This document shows positions 23,833 through 30,963 of a stretch of DNA of 37,896 bases, in pieces. Source of the DNA: a virus; IMG/VR virus record IMGVR_UViG_3300028800_000198, positions 1 through 37,896 of that record. One strand, written 5' to 3'. Both the position numbers and the translations under genes were made by a program. The notes beneath the pieces were generated by a model that did no database searches, was not told the origin of the DNA, and worked only from the letters and a program-made list of their open reading frames with translations. How positions within the stretch are numbered: position 1 is the stretch's first letter; each line of letters starts with the position of its first letter.

Positions 23833-24147
23833 ATGGACAAAACGGTAAATCCCCTGACAAAATACCTCGAAAAAAAGGGAGAAAACAGGCTAGCTTTCTC
23901 GCGCAAATGCAAGGTTCCGGCGACGACAATTTACAGTATTTGCGGCGGTCGAATCCCTAACCGGGCAACAGCGATTCAGATTTGCAGGCACACGGACGGC
24001 GAGATAACGCCCGAGGACTTTGGATGGGTTAGAGAAATTAAGCCTTCGGCTAAAAACAGATTTATAAAAAACATCCATCGTAGTAAAATTATCAGGACAG
24101 AACAAAGAGGTCGCAGTGAAATCTTGGAACATGGAAGAAATTATTGA
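23833..24147 (+). CDS. Cro/CI-like HTH regulator, 104 aa
   Basis: Residues about 12-60 form a lambda-repressor-type helix-turn-helix: RLAFSRKCKVPATTIYSICG then IPNRATAIQICRHTDGEITP. The spacing fits small Cro/YdaS-like DNA-binding proteins. The C-terminal 40 residues are basic. ATG at 23833 is preferred; there is no clear Shine-Dalgarno, and the predicted start of transcription is only about 28 bases upstream. A palindromic operator candidate overlaps its promoter. Divergent from the recombination operon, so it probably controls both directions. Confidence 0.75.
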   Translation: MDKTVNPLTKYLEKKGENRLAFSRKCKVPATTIYSICGGRIPNRATAIQICRHTDGEITPEDFGWVREIKPSAKNRFIKNIHRSKIIRTEQRGRSEILEHGRNY

Positions 24148-24301
24148 AAGGAATCAAAAGCTTTTAAAAAGACGTTCTTATAGGCTGGCAAGAGATCAAT
24201 GGGTTTGGAAAAATGTGATTGAGATGTATAGCAGAACGCCTAAAGTGATAGAAAAGAAGAAGAAACATGTGCAGACAGAAATTTTTGAGTTTATAGGATA
24301 A
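24116..24301 (+). CDS. Small basic protein, 61 aa
   Basis: GTG start at 24116 with AGAGG 6 bases upstream, overlapping the end of the Cro-like gene by 32 bases; an ATG at 24131 is the alternative. Contains a basic helix (RNQKLLKRRSYRLARDQWVW) and a KKKKHVQTEIFEF end. No family recognised. Basic character and position suggest a nucleic-acid-related accessory protein. Confidence 0.5.
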   Translation: MKSWNMEEIIERNQKLLKRRSYRLARDQWVWKNVIEMYSRTPKVIEKKKKHVQTEIFEFIG

Positions 24302-24304
24302 GAA

Positions 24305-24592
24305 ATGCTTAATTTAAGTTTAATTTTAGGATCCAGTGGTTTGCTGGGATTTATTTTAATGTTTTTTTGGATTGGTAAATGGATGGGAAAAATTGAGGCT
24401 AGATTAGATGGCTTTGATAAAAGATTTGATTCAATAGATAAGAAATTTGAAGCCCTGCTTCAGGAGATTAAAGAAATCAAAATATCTATTCAAAATATGG
24501 AATCGAGAGTGGCGCGATTAGAAACTCAAGACGAAGAGCGATTTAGGAATGAAATCAAATTGCTTGTTTCTGAGAGAAAAAAAGAAGGATAG
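24305..24592 (+). CDS. Membrane-anchored coiled-coil protein, 95 aa
   Basis: N-terminal membrane helix (about residues 3-26, ILGSSGLLGFILMFFWIG) followed by a long coiled coil (GFDKRFDSIDKKFEALLQEI repeats to about residue 80). Topology resembles XhlA- or holin-associated proteins, but it lacks a diagnostic motif. AGGATAAG precedes the ATG. The following 53-residue gene has the same layout on a smaller scale, and the two may act together at the membrane. Confidence 0.6.
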   Translation: MLNLSLILGSSGLLGFILMFFWIGKWMGKIEARLDGFDKRFDSIDKKFEALLQEIKEIKISIQNMESRVARLETQDEERFRNEIKLLVSERKKEG

Positions 24593-24595
24593 ACA

Positions 24596-24757
24596 ATGGA
24601 TTGGTTTAAAAAACACGTAGACACCGCAGTGATATTAAGTGGCATTCTTGGGTCTGTTCTTTGGATGAATGGCAAGTTTAATGAGATTGAAAAAGAGATC
24701 GGCATAATAAAGACTGAAATGGCAGTAATGAAGACTGTTTTAACGCAGAAGCATTAA
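24596..24757 (+). CDS. Small membrane protein, 53 aa
   Basis: Starts MDWFKKHVDTAVILSGILGS, with a membrane helix at about 10-25, followed by a short coiled coil (FNEIEKEIGIIKTEMAVMK). ATG four bases after the previous stop, inside a GAAGGATAGACA context. A reduced version of the preceding gene. Possible holin or membrane anchor; not assignable with certainty. Confidence 0.55.
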   Translation: MDWFKKHVDTAVILSGILGSVLWMNGKFNEIEKEIGIIKTEMAVMKTVLTQKH

Positions 24758-24770
24758 ACTTTTTTCTTTC

Positions 24771-25187
24771 CTATGTAAAATATTTCTCATTAAATTGGGC
24801 AAGCATAATCTCCATTCTTTCTTCGTCGGCTGCCCATTTACTAACATCGCCAGCTACAATTGCGGAATCATTTTTAAAGAATATGCCTTCTAAGATGTCC
24901 TCCGCCAATTTGCCCAGATTAATCCTATCTGGTTTAGTGACATGGAATAATACCTTATTGCTTTTCTTCAGATAAAAACTCATATCGCAGCGCAAAGGGC
25001 CGGTTAAGAATTTTCCTTTATATGCGCTTCTTAAAAGAGACTTAACAAACTGCTTGTACTTTGAATGTTTTGAATAAGCTTTCCCTCTTGCAATCCGTGG
25101 CGCGCTCCAGGGGATCGGCTTCAAAAATATTGTGATAGAAATAATTCCGTTCTCGAGAGTTTTGATCTTAACTAATTCTTTTGCCAT
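24771..25187 (-). CDS. RusA-like Holliday junction resolvase
   Basis: 138 residues. Core motif KPDRINLGKLAEDIL (86-100) then KNDSAI (106-111) matches the RusA family pattern of D-x-D-N-L-x-K, a helix with Asp, and a later D. Here Asp87, Asp97 and Asp107 are present, but the second Asp of the D-x-D pair is Ile89, a deviation also tolerated in some family members. RusA dimers cleave four-way junctions, which fits the neighbouring recombination genes. Encoded leftward between two rightward blocks. Confidence 0.75.
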   Translation of the reverse strand: MAKELVKIKTLENGIISITIFLKPIPWSAPRIARGKAYSKHSKYKQFVKSLLRSAYKGKFLTGPLRCDMSFYLKKSNKVLFHVTKPDRINLGKLAEDILEGIFFKNDSAIVAGDVSKWAADEERMEIMLAQFNEKYFT

Positions 25188-25195
25188 TTTTAGCC

Positions 25196-25225
25196 TTGAC
25201 TATGTTGTAAATATTTTAATATACA
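25196..25225 (+). promoter_or_regulatory. Predicted promoter for ParB-like and small terminase genes
   Basis: TTGACT (25196-25201), 18 bases, TATACA (25220-25225), with an overlapping alternative TAATAT at 25217. It lies in the gap between the leftward RusA gene and the rightward ParB-like gene, about 25 bases before the ATG. Confidence 0.45.
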
Positions 25226-25249
25226 AAAGGTAAAAAAGAGGCAAACTTA

Positions 25250-25714
25250 ATGGCTGATATAAACTGGAAGCTCGAGAAAAGAAAAATTAAGGAGCTGAAG
25301 AATCACCCAAAGAATCCGCGCAAGATGTCTAAGCATGACGCTGAGCATTTGCAGAAGTCCCTCGAGAAGTTTGGATTAATCGATAAGCCTATTATTAACA
25401 CAGATAATAAAATTATCGGTGGCCATCAGAGATTATCTGTTCTTAAAAAGATGGGGCTAGAAGAGGTTGAATGCTATGTGCCTGATCTTTATTTGTCTGA
25501 TGAGGAAGTCGATGAATTAAATATAAGATTGAACAGGGCGCATGGAGAATTCGACTGGGATATTTTGGCAAATGATTTTGAATCAGCTGATCTTTTGGAA
25601 TGGGGCTTTCTGATTGATGAGCTAGTGGGCGATGAGCCAGAAGAGCTAGAATCCAAAGAAGAAGAACCCAAAGATAAAAAAACAAAATGCCCTAATTGTG
25701 GACACGAATTTTAA
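25250..25714 (+). CDS. ParB/Srx-fold protein with C-terminal Cys pair
   Basis: 154 residues. N-terminal ParB-like domain with LKNHPKNPRKMSKHD (about 16-30), a GLIDKPIINTDNKIIGGHQRL segment with the nucleotide-binding GGHQRL box (57-62), and NIRLNRAHGEFDWD (91-104). The tail is Glu/Lys-rich and ends in CPNCGHEF, half of a zinc ribbon. In many phages this domain is fused to a DNA methyltransferase. Here no methyltransferase follows, so it is a stand-alone form, possibly a CTP-dependent DNA-binding or nicking protein. It precedes the small terminase gene. Confidence 0.75.
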   Translation: MADINWKLEKRKIKELKNHPKNPRKMSKHDAEHLQKSLEKFGLIDKPIINTDNKIIGGHQRLSVLKKMGLEEVECYVPDLYLSDEEVDELNIRLNRAHGEFDWDILANDFESADLLEWGFLIDELVGDEPEELESKEEEPKDKKTKCPNCGHEF

Positions 25715-25725
25715 TAAGAGAAAAT

Positions 25726-26238
25726 ATGGCTAGAAAATCAAAGAGCAATCAAATGGGATGCCCAAAGAAAGAAATTAATTGGGAACTTTTCGAACAGCTT
25801 TGCTCTCTTCAATGCTCGCAATCAGAAATAGCTTCGGCTCTTAAGGTTCACCCCGATACTCTCCGTGATCATGCAGTCGAAAATTATAGAGAAGATTTTT
25901 CCGAGATATATAAAAGGTATAGCGAGAATGGAAAATGTAGTCTAAGAAGATACCAGTTTATCCAGGCAAAAACTAAGCCCGTAATGGCCATTTGGTTAGG
26001 CAAACAATGGCTCAAGCAGACAGATAATAATATGGCCGAAACCCCCAAGAACGATCAGCTCTTAAATCAGATCCTCGAGAACATCAAGAGCCCTTCTTTC
26101 AGCGAGACAATTTTAGATTTGACAAAAGCAAATGCTACCCTACAAGATCAGGTAAATGCCCTACAAAAGCAATTACAGGAGACTTTAGATGTACGAGAGA
26201 ACGATGCCGGACTTCGAACAGACCCTGAAGTTTTATGA
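25726..26238 (+). CDS. Probable terminase small subunit
   Basis: 170 residues from the ATG at 25726. The N-terminal region has a helix-turn-helix (CSQSEIASALKVHPDTLRDH, about 31-50) followed by FSEIYKRYSENGKCSLRR and a KPVMAIWLGKQWLKQTD helix, a pattern typical of small terminase DNA-recognition proteins. The C-terminal coiled coil (about 120-160) would oligomerise the ring. It is separated from the large subunit gene by about 4.7 kb of small genes. The last codons overlap the next gene by 50 bases. Confidence 0.7.
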   Translation: MARKSKSNQMGCPKKEINWELFEQLCSLQCSQSEIASALKVHPDTLRDHAVENYREDFSEIYKRYSENGKCSLRRYQFIQAKTKPVMAIWLGKQWLKQTDNNMAETPKNDQLLNQILENIKSPSFSETILDLTKANATLQDQVNALQKQLQETLDVRENDAGLRTDPEVL

Positions 26239-26590
26239 CGATATTAAGCCATATATAGAAAAGCACTTGGACGATGAGCAGCACTTTGAATTCATCGGGC
26301 TATGTATATCGGAGTTCTTCAGGAACAAGCACTTTCACATTGATAGCTTTATGCGCTATTTAGCGGCTCTTGAAACTCACGCGATAGTTACCACTTTCCA
26401 GCCTTCTTATGAGAACCAAGATGAAAAGATCGTAATCGTTGCTCATAAGATAATTGATATATGCCGGAAGTTTCTCACTCATAAAGAGGCGGAAACGGCC
26501 CTTCTGAGGTCGTTCTTGACCGTGACTACCGACGATCATGAGTTGAGTCCTATTATAGATGATTTTTTAGACAAAGATTTAGGTTCCTGA
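26189..26590 (+). CDS. Hypothetical helical protein, 133 aa
   Basis: ATG at 26189 with AGGAG 7 bases upstream, located inside the end of the small terminase gene in another frame. Helical throughout, acidic (DDEQHFEFIGLCISEFFRN, AETALLRSFLTVTTDDHE). No family recognised. The long overlap suggests translational coupling with the terminase subunit, so a packaging accessory role is possible but unproven. Confidence 0.6.
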   Translation: MYERTMPDFEQTLKFYDDIKPYIEKHLDDEQHFEFIGLCISEFFRNKHFHIDSFMRYLAALETHAIVTTFQPSYENQDEKIVIVAHKIIDICRKFLTHKEAETALLRSFLTVTTDDHELSPIIDDFLDKDLGS

Positions 26591-26662
26591 AAAGCCAAAA
26601 AAAGGCTAGAATTTGCGGAGGCAAAATCGCAAACCGATCAGATGGAAATGGAGTTTTGACAT

Positions 26663-26743
26663 TTGGAATTCGTAGAGTTTTTAGATAAACATTGGGGTAT
26701 GATTGTGGCTCTTATTGTTTTTTTTATTGTTTATACTGATTGA
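26663..26743 (+). CDS. Possible 26-residue membrane peptide
   Basis: TTG start with GGAG 9 bases upstream; the peptide is FLDKHW followed by a single hydrophobic helix (MIVALIVFFIVYTD). The stop lies just before the next gene's binding site. The gap would otherwise hold no gene. Start codon and size make this uncertain. Confidence 0.3.
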   Translation: MEFVEFLDKHWGMIVALIVFFIVYTD

Positions 26744-26754
26744 AGGAAAATTTA

Positions 26755-26997
26755 ATGTCTGGTCGAAACTGGGATGAAAAACCTAATCAATGCTGCTATA
26801 AAGGCGAATGGTTTGATACTGCCGAAGAAACGATGGAATATGCCAAAAAATGGCCAGATCTACAGGTAGATTTAGAGAAATATAGAAAATTTCTAGACAA
26901 CCGTTTTGAGGAAGCTAAAATGAATCTTGAGATGAGAGGGTCGCTTACTAATCGTGAATCGTATAAATTATTATTTTTAAGTTTAGATATGTATTAA
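26755..26997 (+). CDS. Hypothetical protein, 80 aa
   Basis: Starts MSGRNWDEKPNQCCYKGEWF behind AAGGA. Central helix AEETMEYAKKWPDLQVDLEK and a Leu-rich C-terminus (SYKLLFLSLDMY). The Cys-Cys pair and aromatic start have no known match to me. One of a string of short genes between the two terminase subunits. Confidence 0.55.
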   Translation: MSGRNWDEKPNQCCYKGEWFDTAEETMEYAKKWPDLQVDLEKYRKFLDNRFEEAKMNLEMRGSLTNRESYKLLFLSLDMY

Positions 26998-27014
26998 TCA
27001 CACGGAGAAAACAA

Positions 27015-27218
27015 ATGAACTTTGATGAAGTATGGAAAATAAGAAATTGGATCTATATAGCATGCATAGCGATACTTTCGATAGTTGCTTTTTACTTGTA
27101 TGTGATTAAAGATCAAGAATATAAATATTTAACACAATTTTGGCCGCCGGATTTAGTACCGCATCCGAATTTGCCGGAGACTTTGCCTTCACCACTTCCC
27201 CCTTTGAAGTATGCGTGA
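27015..27218 (+). CDS. Small membrane protein with Pro-rich tail, 67 aa
   Basis: Hydrophobic helix at about 12-32 (WIYIACIAILSIVAFYLYVI) followed by an aromatic linker and a Pro-rich end (PHPNLPETLPSPLPPLKYA). GGAG lies before the ATG. A membrane anchor plus proline-rich tail recalls spanin-type lysis proteins, but no lipobox is present. Overlaps the next small gene by 8 bases. Confidence 0.55.
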   Translation: MNFDEVWKIRNWIYIACIAILSIVAFYLYVIKDQEYKYLTQFWPPDLVPHPNLPETLPSPLPPLKYA

Positions 27219-27291
27219 GCATAAAATGTATTTTTTGATTTTGATAGCAATGGTTGCTGTTTTAATAATACCAATGGGAAAAGATGGATAA
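27211..27291 (+). CDS. Possible 26-residue membrane peptide
   Basis: ATG start overlapping the stop of the previous gene by 8 bases and ending 8 bases into the next gene. MREHKM is followed by one hydrophobic helix (YFLILIAMVAVLIIPM). The tight overlaps on both sides favour a real gene despite its small size. Confidence 0.45.
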   Translation: MREHKMYFLILIAMVAVLIIPMGKDG

Positions 27292-27466
27292 AAAACCGAC
27301 AGAACCTTTTGAAAGTTGGGACGATATTATTAGAGATATGTTTTTGTCTACACTAGAAGCCGCAAAAGAAATAAAACCAAATACTTTTGAATGGACTTTT
27401 GTTTGGAATAGTCTTTATTGCTATAAAGCATATGCGGAAAGTAAATATGAAGACGACCAACATTAG
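27284..27466 (+). CDS. Hypothetical protein, 60 aa
   Basis: Starts MDKKPTEPFESWDDIIRDMF, acidic and helical, with a Trp/Tyr-rich second half (FEWTFVWNSLYCYKAYAES). Overlaps the next gene's start by 20 bases. No recognised family. Confidence 0.5.
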   Translation: MDKKPTEPFESWDDIIRDMFLSTLEAAKEIKPNTFEWTFVWNSLYCYKAYAESKYEDDQH

Positions 27467-27845
27467 CCCCCGTATGCAAAGATTCAAAGACGCTGGGCTT
27501 TTGGGGTGTTTTGATGGATCTGGTGTGACCTCGGAGAATTGTAAGGATGTTATGAATGAATGGAAGTTGTTCACAAAGATAAAATACGCTGCTAATCCTC
27601 TGAGTAATTTTGCTGCGCCCTTTGACTCAAAGCCGTTTTTAGCTTGTATTTGGGGGGAATGGGTGGGACAAGCAATATACGCTAGGCATTATGACGCTAC
27701 TGATAATAGATGTCCTGGGAAATACGAATTCTTTTATGTAACACAAAATCCCGAAGATGAAGGATGGAAAATTCATATATCGGAAGATCCTTTCCCGATC
27801 ACCCATTGGATGCCATTACCAAAATCGCCAGAGAAAATTACATGA
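27447..27845 (+). CDS. DUF551-like protein, 132 aa
   Basis: ATG 27447 with GGAAAG upstream; an earlier in-frame TTG at 27387 would lengthen it without support. The C-terminus (ISEDPFPITHWMPLPKSPEK) carries the THW-PLP signature of DUF551-type phage proteins. The N-terminal part (MQRFKDAGLLGCFDG, then SGVTSENCKDVMNEW) is unrecognised. Function of this family is unknown; it is common in accessory gene clusters of phages. Confidence 0.6.
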   Translation: MKTTNISPRMQRFKDAGLLGCFDGSGVTSENCKDVMNEWKLFTKIKYAANPLSNFAAPFDSKPFLACIWGEWVGQAIYARHYDATDNRCPGKYEFFYVTQNPEDEGWKIHISEDPFPITHWMPLPKSPEKIT

Positions 27846-28054
27846 AAGATGAAGAAGATCAGCTAATTAAAGCCCAAATATTATTAGACGAATTGATAAA
27901 ACTTAATTCAGACATTAAACATGGGCTGTGGATAGCTGTGTTCTTAAAAGTAACGGCTACGTCAGTTCAGTACAGCGGTGTTTCTCATGAGGATTTTTGT
28001 AAGTCTTTGGATGATATAAAGGATTTCTATAAGTATCTTTGGGATGAGAAATGA
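27842..28054 (+). CDS. Hypothetical helical protein, 70 aa
   Basis: ATGA overlap with the previous stop. Charged helix (KDEEDQLIKAQILLDELIKL), then GLWIAVFLKVTATSVQYSGV and an acidic end. Soluble and alpha-helical. It overlaps the metallophosphoesterase start by four bases, so all three genes are coupled. Confidence 0.55.
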   Translation: MKDEEDQLIKAQILLDELIKLNSDIKHGLWIAVFLKVTATSVQYSGVSHEDFCKSLDDIKDFYKYLWDEK

Positions 28055-28746
28055 TCATCGATTGCATCAGCGACCTTCATGGCCATTACCCCCAACTAGA
28101 TGGTGGCGATCTTTTGATTGTGGCGGGGGATTTGACTAAAAATGGGACATTGGGCGCGGTCAATCGGTTTAAAGATTGGATCTGGGATGCCGGAGCAAAT
28201 CTTTACAAAAAAGTCGTAATGATAGCTGGAAATCACGACAACTGTATCGAAGACAGAACCTTTTTTAACGAAGACAAAAGATTTTGGGAACATCCGGTTG
28301 TTTCTTATCTCGAAGACACCGGCACAGAATTCGAAGGCCTAAAGATCTGGGGAAGCCCTTGGACGGCGTATTTTGAAGGAATGAACCCTCATTGCATGGC
28401 TTTTACAATCAATGCGGGCTGCGATACTGATGATTGGCTTGCAGAAAAATGGGCATTGATCCCAGAGGACACAGATATTTTGATCACGCATAGTCCTATA
28501 AAAGGAATTCTTGACAAGACAGTAAGTAGAGAAAACGTTGGTTCTTTATCTCTCAAAATGGCCATTTGGCGAATGGAGAAACCACCTAAATTAATAGTGA
28601 CAGGGCATATCCATGAAGGCTACGGAATCCATAGAGAAATATGGTATCAGTATAGTGAAGATGTATTTGAGCAAATTATTGTCAACGCCTCGCACGTCAA
28701 CGAACGCTATGAACCCGTGAATAAGCCGATAAGGATAGAGATATAA
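28051..28746 (+). CDS. Calcineurin-like metallophosphoesterase, 231 aa
   Basis: All signature motifs are present: SDLHG with Asp8 and His10, AGDLT (25-29), AGNHDN (59-64), ITHSP with His147, and TGHIH (184-188). These ligands bind two metal ions and hydrolyse phosphoesters. Length and motif spacing resemble the MPPED-type branch. Substrate cannot be told from sequence: cyclic nucleotides, RNA ends or phosphoproteins are possible. If RNA ends are the target, it could work with the RNA ligase at 10990. ATGA overlap with the preceding gene. Confidence 0.85.
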   Translation: MIIDCISDLHGHYPQLDGGDLLIVAGDLTKNGTLGAVNRFKDWIWDAGANLYKKVVMIAGNHDNCIEDRTFFNEDKRFWEHPVVSYLEDTGTEFEGLKIWGSPWTAYFEGMNPHCMAFTINAGCDTDDWLAEKWALIPEDTDILITHSPIKGILDKTVSRENVGSLSLKMAIWRMEKPPKLIVTGHIHEGYGIHREIWYQYSEDVFEQIIVNASHVNERYEPVNKPIRIEI

Positions 28747-29075
28747 TGGGAATGTATTGTTGTTGTGGAGTAAAAAAAAGAAGTGATGGATGGTCATGTG
28801 AATGCGATTGGGAAGGTTGGTTTTTGTGTTTTGAAGTTAAAAATTTACCAAAAAACATTACGATAAAAAAATATCCAGAAAAAAACGGAAAATACTTAGT
28901 AAGAGTTTTTGAAGATGGGGACTACAATGAAGATGAGAGCGAATTTTCCACTATAGAAAAAAATTGGGAAGAACCTACTAATCAAGCTATATCAAAGTGG
29001 AAAATTGAATATAGTGACAATTGGACGGGATACAGAGGGGTGTATGCATGGAAAGAAATAATCGATAAGGATTGA
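28746..29075 (+). CDS. Cys-rich small protein, 109 aa
   Basis: Starts MGMYCCCGVKKRSDGWSCEC with further Cys at about 27, a potential metal-binding knuckle (C-C-C-x8-C-x-C). The rest is acidic and Trp/Tyr-rich with a beta-strand pattern. It overlaps the previous stop by one base (TAATG). No function known. Confidence 0.55.
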   Translation: MGMYCCCGVKKRSDGWSCECDWEGWFLCFEVKNLPKNITIKKYPEKNGKYLVRVFEDGDYNEDESEFSTIEKNWEEPTNQAISKWKIEYSDNWTGYRGVYAWKEIIDKD

Positions 29076-29078
29076 ACT

Positions 29079-29363
29079 ATGACATGGGTAAAACTCTCAG
29101 AACGAAGACCCGAGACTATCGGGTATTACAACGTCGTGCGATATTATCCTGGTATTCCTTCGGCTACATTTTTTAGGCCGATTCCTCCTTGGAAAGAGAT
29201 TAAATATCTTCTCTGGAATCAGAAAATGAAATTAGAAGAAGAATACGCGGATCGATGCGTTTATAAAAAATATGAGTGCTTTGTGACAGAGCATAATGAG
29301 CCTGTAGATAGGCAAGAAATCCTTTACTGGTATGAACTTGATCCTATTCCCGAGGAACAGTAG
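29079..29363 (+). CDS. Hypothetical protein, 94 aa
   Basis: Starts MTWVKLSERRPETIGYYNVV, reminiscent of the W-x-x-P-x-G-Y-N opening of DUF551-like proteins, then a basic/aromatic middle and QEILYWYELDPIPEEQ. Three bases after the preceding gene, hence same operon. The resemblance is weak. Confidence 0.5.
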   Translation: MTWVKLSERRPETIGYYNVVRYYPGIPSATFFRPIPPWKEIKYLLWNQKMKLEEEYADRCVYKKYECFVTEHNEPVDRQEILYWYELDPIPEEQ

Positions 29364-29527
29364 CTCTTTTTTTGGCCAAACATTCAAATATTTCCTATCA
29401 AAAGTTGTTATGATAAGTAACATTATCGTAGCGATCTGTTAATTTTTCCCAGTCTAAAAATATTCCTTGCAAATCTTTTCCCAAAATCTTAAAAGAAAAA
29501 AAGACCCCATTTTTTCAAGGAAAGATT
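29364..29527 (+). promoter_or_regulatory. Intergenic gap with weak promoter and operator-like repeat
   Basis: This 164-base gap holds no gene. It contains GATAA-GTAACA-TTATC (29413-29428), a perfect inverted repeat, and a weak promoter TTGCAA (29467-29472), 17 bases, TAAAAG (29490-29495) ahead of the HTH-like gene at 29528. Evidence is limited to short motifs. Confidence 0.3.
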
Positions 29528-29932
29528 ATGGATAGCAAAAACAAATCGTTTTTAAATGATTTAGATTCTCACGTGCATTGGGCAATTCAAACGAGCACGA
29601 ACATGTTTGAACAAATGGCCCGCCTTCAAGAGCTGATAAACGATTATAGATTTGAATGTGACGAAGATTTTTTAGAATTAAAAAAACAAATCACTCTTTT
29701 CCCGGGTGCCAACCCATGGACTCGAGAAGAGCTTTTGGAAAAGATCGAAGACTTTCCCACGCTGATCGGCGTTAAAGACATGGTTGACTCGGAAATCTAT
29801 AACAGCAAAACAACTCTGAATAAATATTTTTTACAAGGGAAAATCCCGTTCGAAGTTTATTCAAGATCTGGGAATCGCAGGTTCTTTATAAAAGAAAAAC
29901 TATTGGAGTACATTAATGAAAACTTCTCTTAA
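29528..29932 (+). CDS. Possible HTH/excisionase-like protein, 134 aa
   Basis: The N-terminal 75 residues are helical (QTSTNMFEQMARLQELINDY). The C-terminus (TTLNKYFLQGKIPFEVYSRS, then RRFFIKEKLLEYINENF) fits the end of a MerR/excisionase-type winged helix, where a short recognition helix is followed by a hairpin and R-R-F-x-K. No integrase accompanies it, so gene regulation or control of packaging is more likely than excision. It overlaps the ribbon-helix-helix gene start. Confidence 0.5.
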   Translation: MDSKNKSFLNDLDSHVHWAIQTSTNMFEQMARLQELINDYRFECDEDFLELKKQITLFPGANPWTREELLEKIEDFPTLIGVKDMVDSEIYNSKTTLNKYFLQGKIPFEVYSRSGNRRFFIKEKLLEYINENFS

Positions 29933-30089
29933 AAAACCCAGCTTGCCCAAAAACATTTGTCGCATGTCTCTCGATCTCGACATACAGTTGCATAAGAAAG
30001 TCAAGATTGCAGCCGCTAAAAAGAGAGTGTCAATGAGATCTCTAGTCGTAGACATCATTAAGGAACATTTTATGGGGCAAAAGGCATGA
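29916..30089 (+). CDS. Ribbon-helix-helix DNA-binding protein, 57 aa
   Basis: A beta strand (CRMSLDLDIQLHKKVKIAA) is followed by two helices (KKRVSMRSLVVDIIKEHFM), the classic Arc/ParG-type ribbon-helix-helix fold. GGAG lies 7 bases ahead of the ATG. The stop overlaps the next gene by four bases (ATGA). Likely a dimeric transcription repressor. Its target site is not identified. Confidence 0.7.
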   Translation: MKTSLKKPSLPKNICRMSLDLDIQLHKKVKIAAAKKRVSMRSLVVDIIKEHFMGQKA

Positions 30090-30283
30090 AAAAGTTAATT
30101 GCTCTATTGCCCTTATTGGGTTCCTGCATGCACGGGGATTTGAAAATCGATTATCTAAGGGAAAAAGGAAAGCCTTCGATTTTAGAAATGCACGTAGATT
30201 TTTCGGCGGCAGATGACAGCATAGAGATCGAGTCTCCTCCCACGCTTGACAACGCATTACACAAACAAATTTTTACATTCTGA
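30086..30283 (+). CDS. Small lipoprotein, 65 aa
   Basis: MKKLIALLPLLGSC is a short signal peptide with a lipobox ending at Cys14. The mature part of about 52 residues is hydrophilic and mostly beta. Small lipoproteins of phages act in superinfection exclusion (T5 Llp-like) or as outer-membrane spanins; this one is short of the Pro-rich Rz1 pattern, so exclusion is the better guess. It suggests a host with a lipoprotein pathway, probably Gram-negative. Coupled to the ribbon-helix-helix gene by ATGA overlap. Confidence 0.65.
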   Translation: MKKLIALLPLLGSCMHGDLKIDYLREKGKPSILEMHVDFSAADDSIEIESPPTLDNALHKQIFTF

Positions 30284-30289
30284 GGCTTG

Positions 30290-30673
30290 ATGGCTAGAAA
30301 AATTGCGTCAAAGAGCGCAACCAAGGCAGACGTTTTGATCCAAGAGTTAAAGGAAAGTGTTGATAGCAGAATCGCTGAAATGAACCGCAATGTTTCGGCC
30401 TTCATGGATAAATCTAGGAAAATATTATCGAGAGTAGAAGAGACCGTTGTAGACAATCACTTATTGATTAAAGAATACCATATGTTTCTAGATCAGCTTT
30501 CCCACTCCAATCACAACCTAGAAGAAACTCTTCTGAATGTTCTGCTAGCAATTCGGCAAAACGAATATTTGCAAGCCTGGTATCCGGCTCAAAATGGCTG
30601 CAAAGAAATGAAAGTTACGGGCCAGCACCCAGCAAAAACAAAAGAAAACCACGAGGAAAATTCATGTTGGTAA
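30290..30673 (+). CDS. Hypothetical coiled-coil protein, 127 aa
   Basis: ATG at 30290, GAGG upstream. Basic N-terminus (MARKIASKSATKADVLIQEL), then long heptads (VDSRIAEMNRNVSAFMDK, ILSRVEETVVDNHLL). The end is Lys/His/Glu-rich and contains an isolated Cys-Trp tail. No family recognised. It overlaps the following gene by 10 bases. Confidence 0.55.
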   Translation: MARKIASKSATKADVLIQELKESVDSRIAEMNRNVSAFMDKSRKILSRVEETVVDNHLLIKEYHMFLDQLSHSNHNLEETLLNVLLAIRQNEYLQAWYPAQNGCKEMKVTGQHPAKTKENHEENSCW

Positions 30674-30963
30674 AAGTTAAAGGAAAAATAGAGAGCATTG
30701 AAAGAATCCGCGAGATAACAGTTGATGATATCTTTTTACAAGATGTTTACGAGAGCGATATTACGGATATGATAAGAGTTATTTTTGGAATCGCTATTTC
30801 AATCGCGACAGAAGAAGCGGTGAAAAAATATTCGCTTAGTTATATAGCTAGCCGAGAAGAATCCAACCTAAAGGACATGGAAGCGACCAAAGAAAAAATA
30901 AAAGACTACGCCCTAGATAAATTATGCGAGATTTTTGGGGTTAAGAATTTAGAGTACATTTAA
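30664..30963 (+). CDS. Hypothetical protein, 99 aa
   Basis: Starts MLVKVKGKIESIERIREITV, with a mixed beta-alpha pattern and a central hydrophobic helix (MIRVIFGIAISIATEEAVKK). The final A of its stop codon is the first base of the terminase ATG, so it is coupled to the packaging gene. It may be a packaging accessory, but no motif shows this. Confidence 0.55.
   Translation: MLVKVKGKIESIERIREITVDDIFLQDVYESDITDMIRVIFGIAISIATEEAVKKYSLSYIASREESNLKDMEATKEKIKDYALDKLCEIFGVKNLEYI

Noticed and set aside
25443-25685. Leftward open frames opposite the ParB-like gene
   Set aside because: Ser/Pro/Leu-rich antisense of the acidic tail; the plus strand shows a clear ParB domain.
29528-29932. Excisionase of an integrated prophage
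   Set aside because: The C-terminal fold resembles excisionases, but no integrase gene or attachment site was found, so a temperate lifestyle is not supported.
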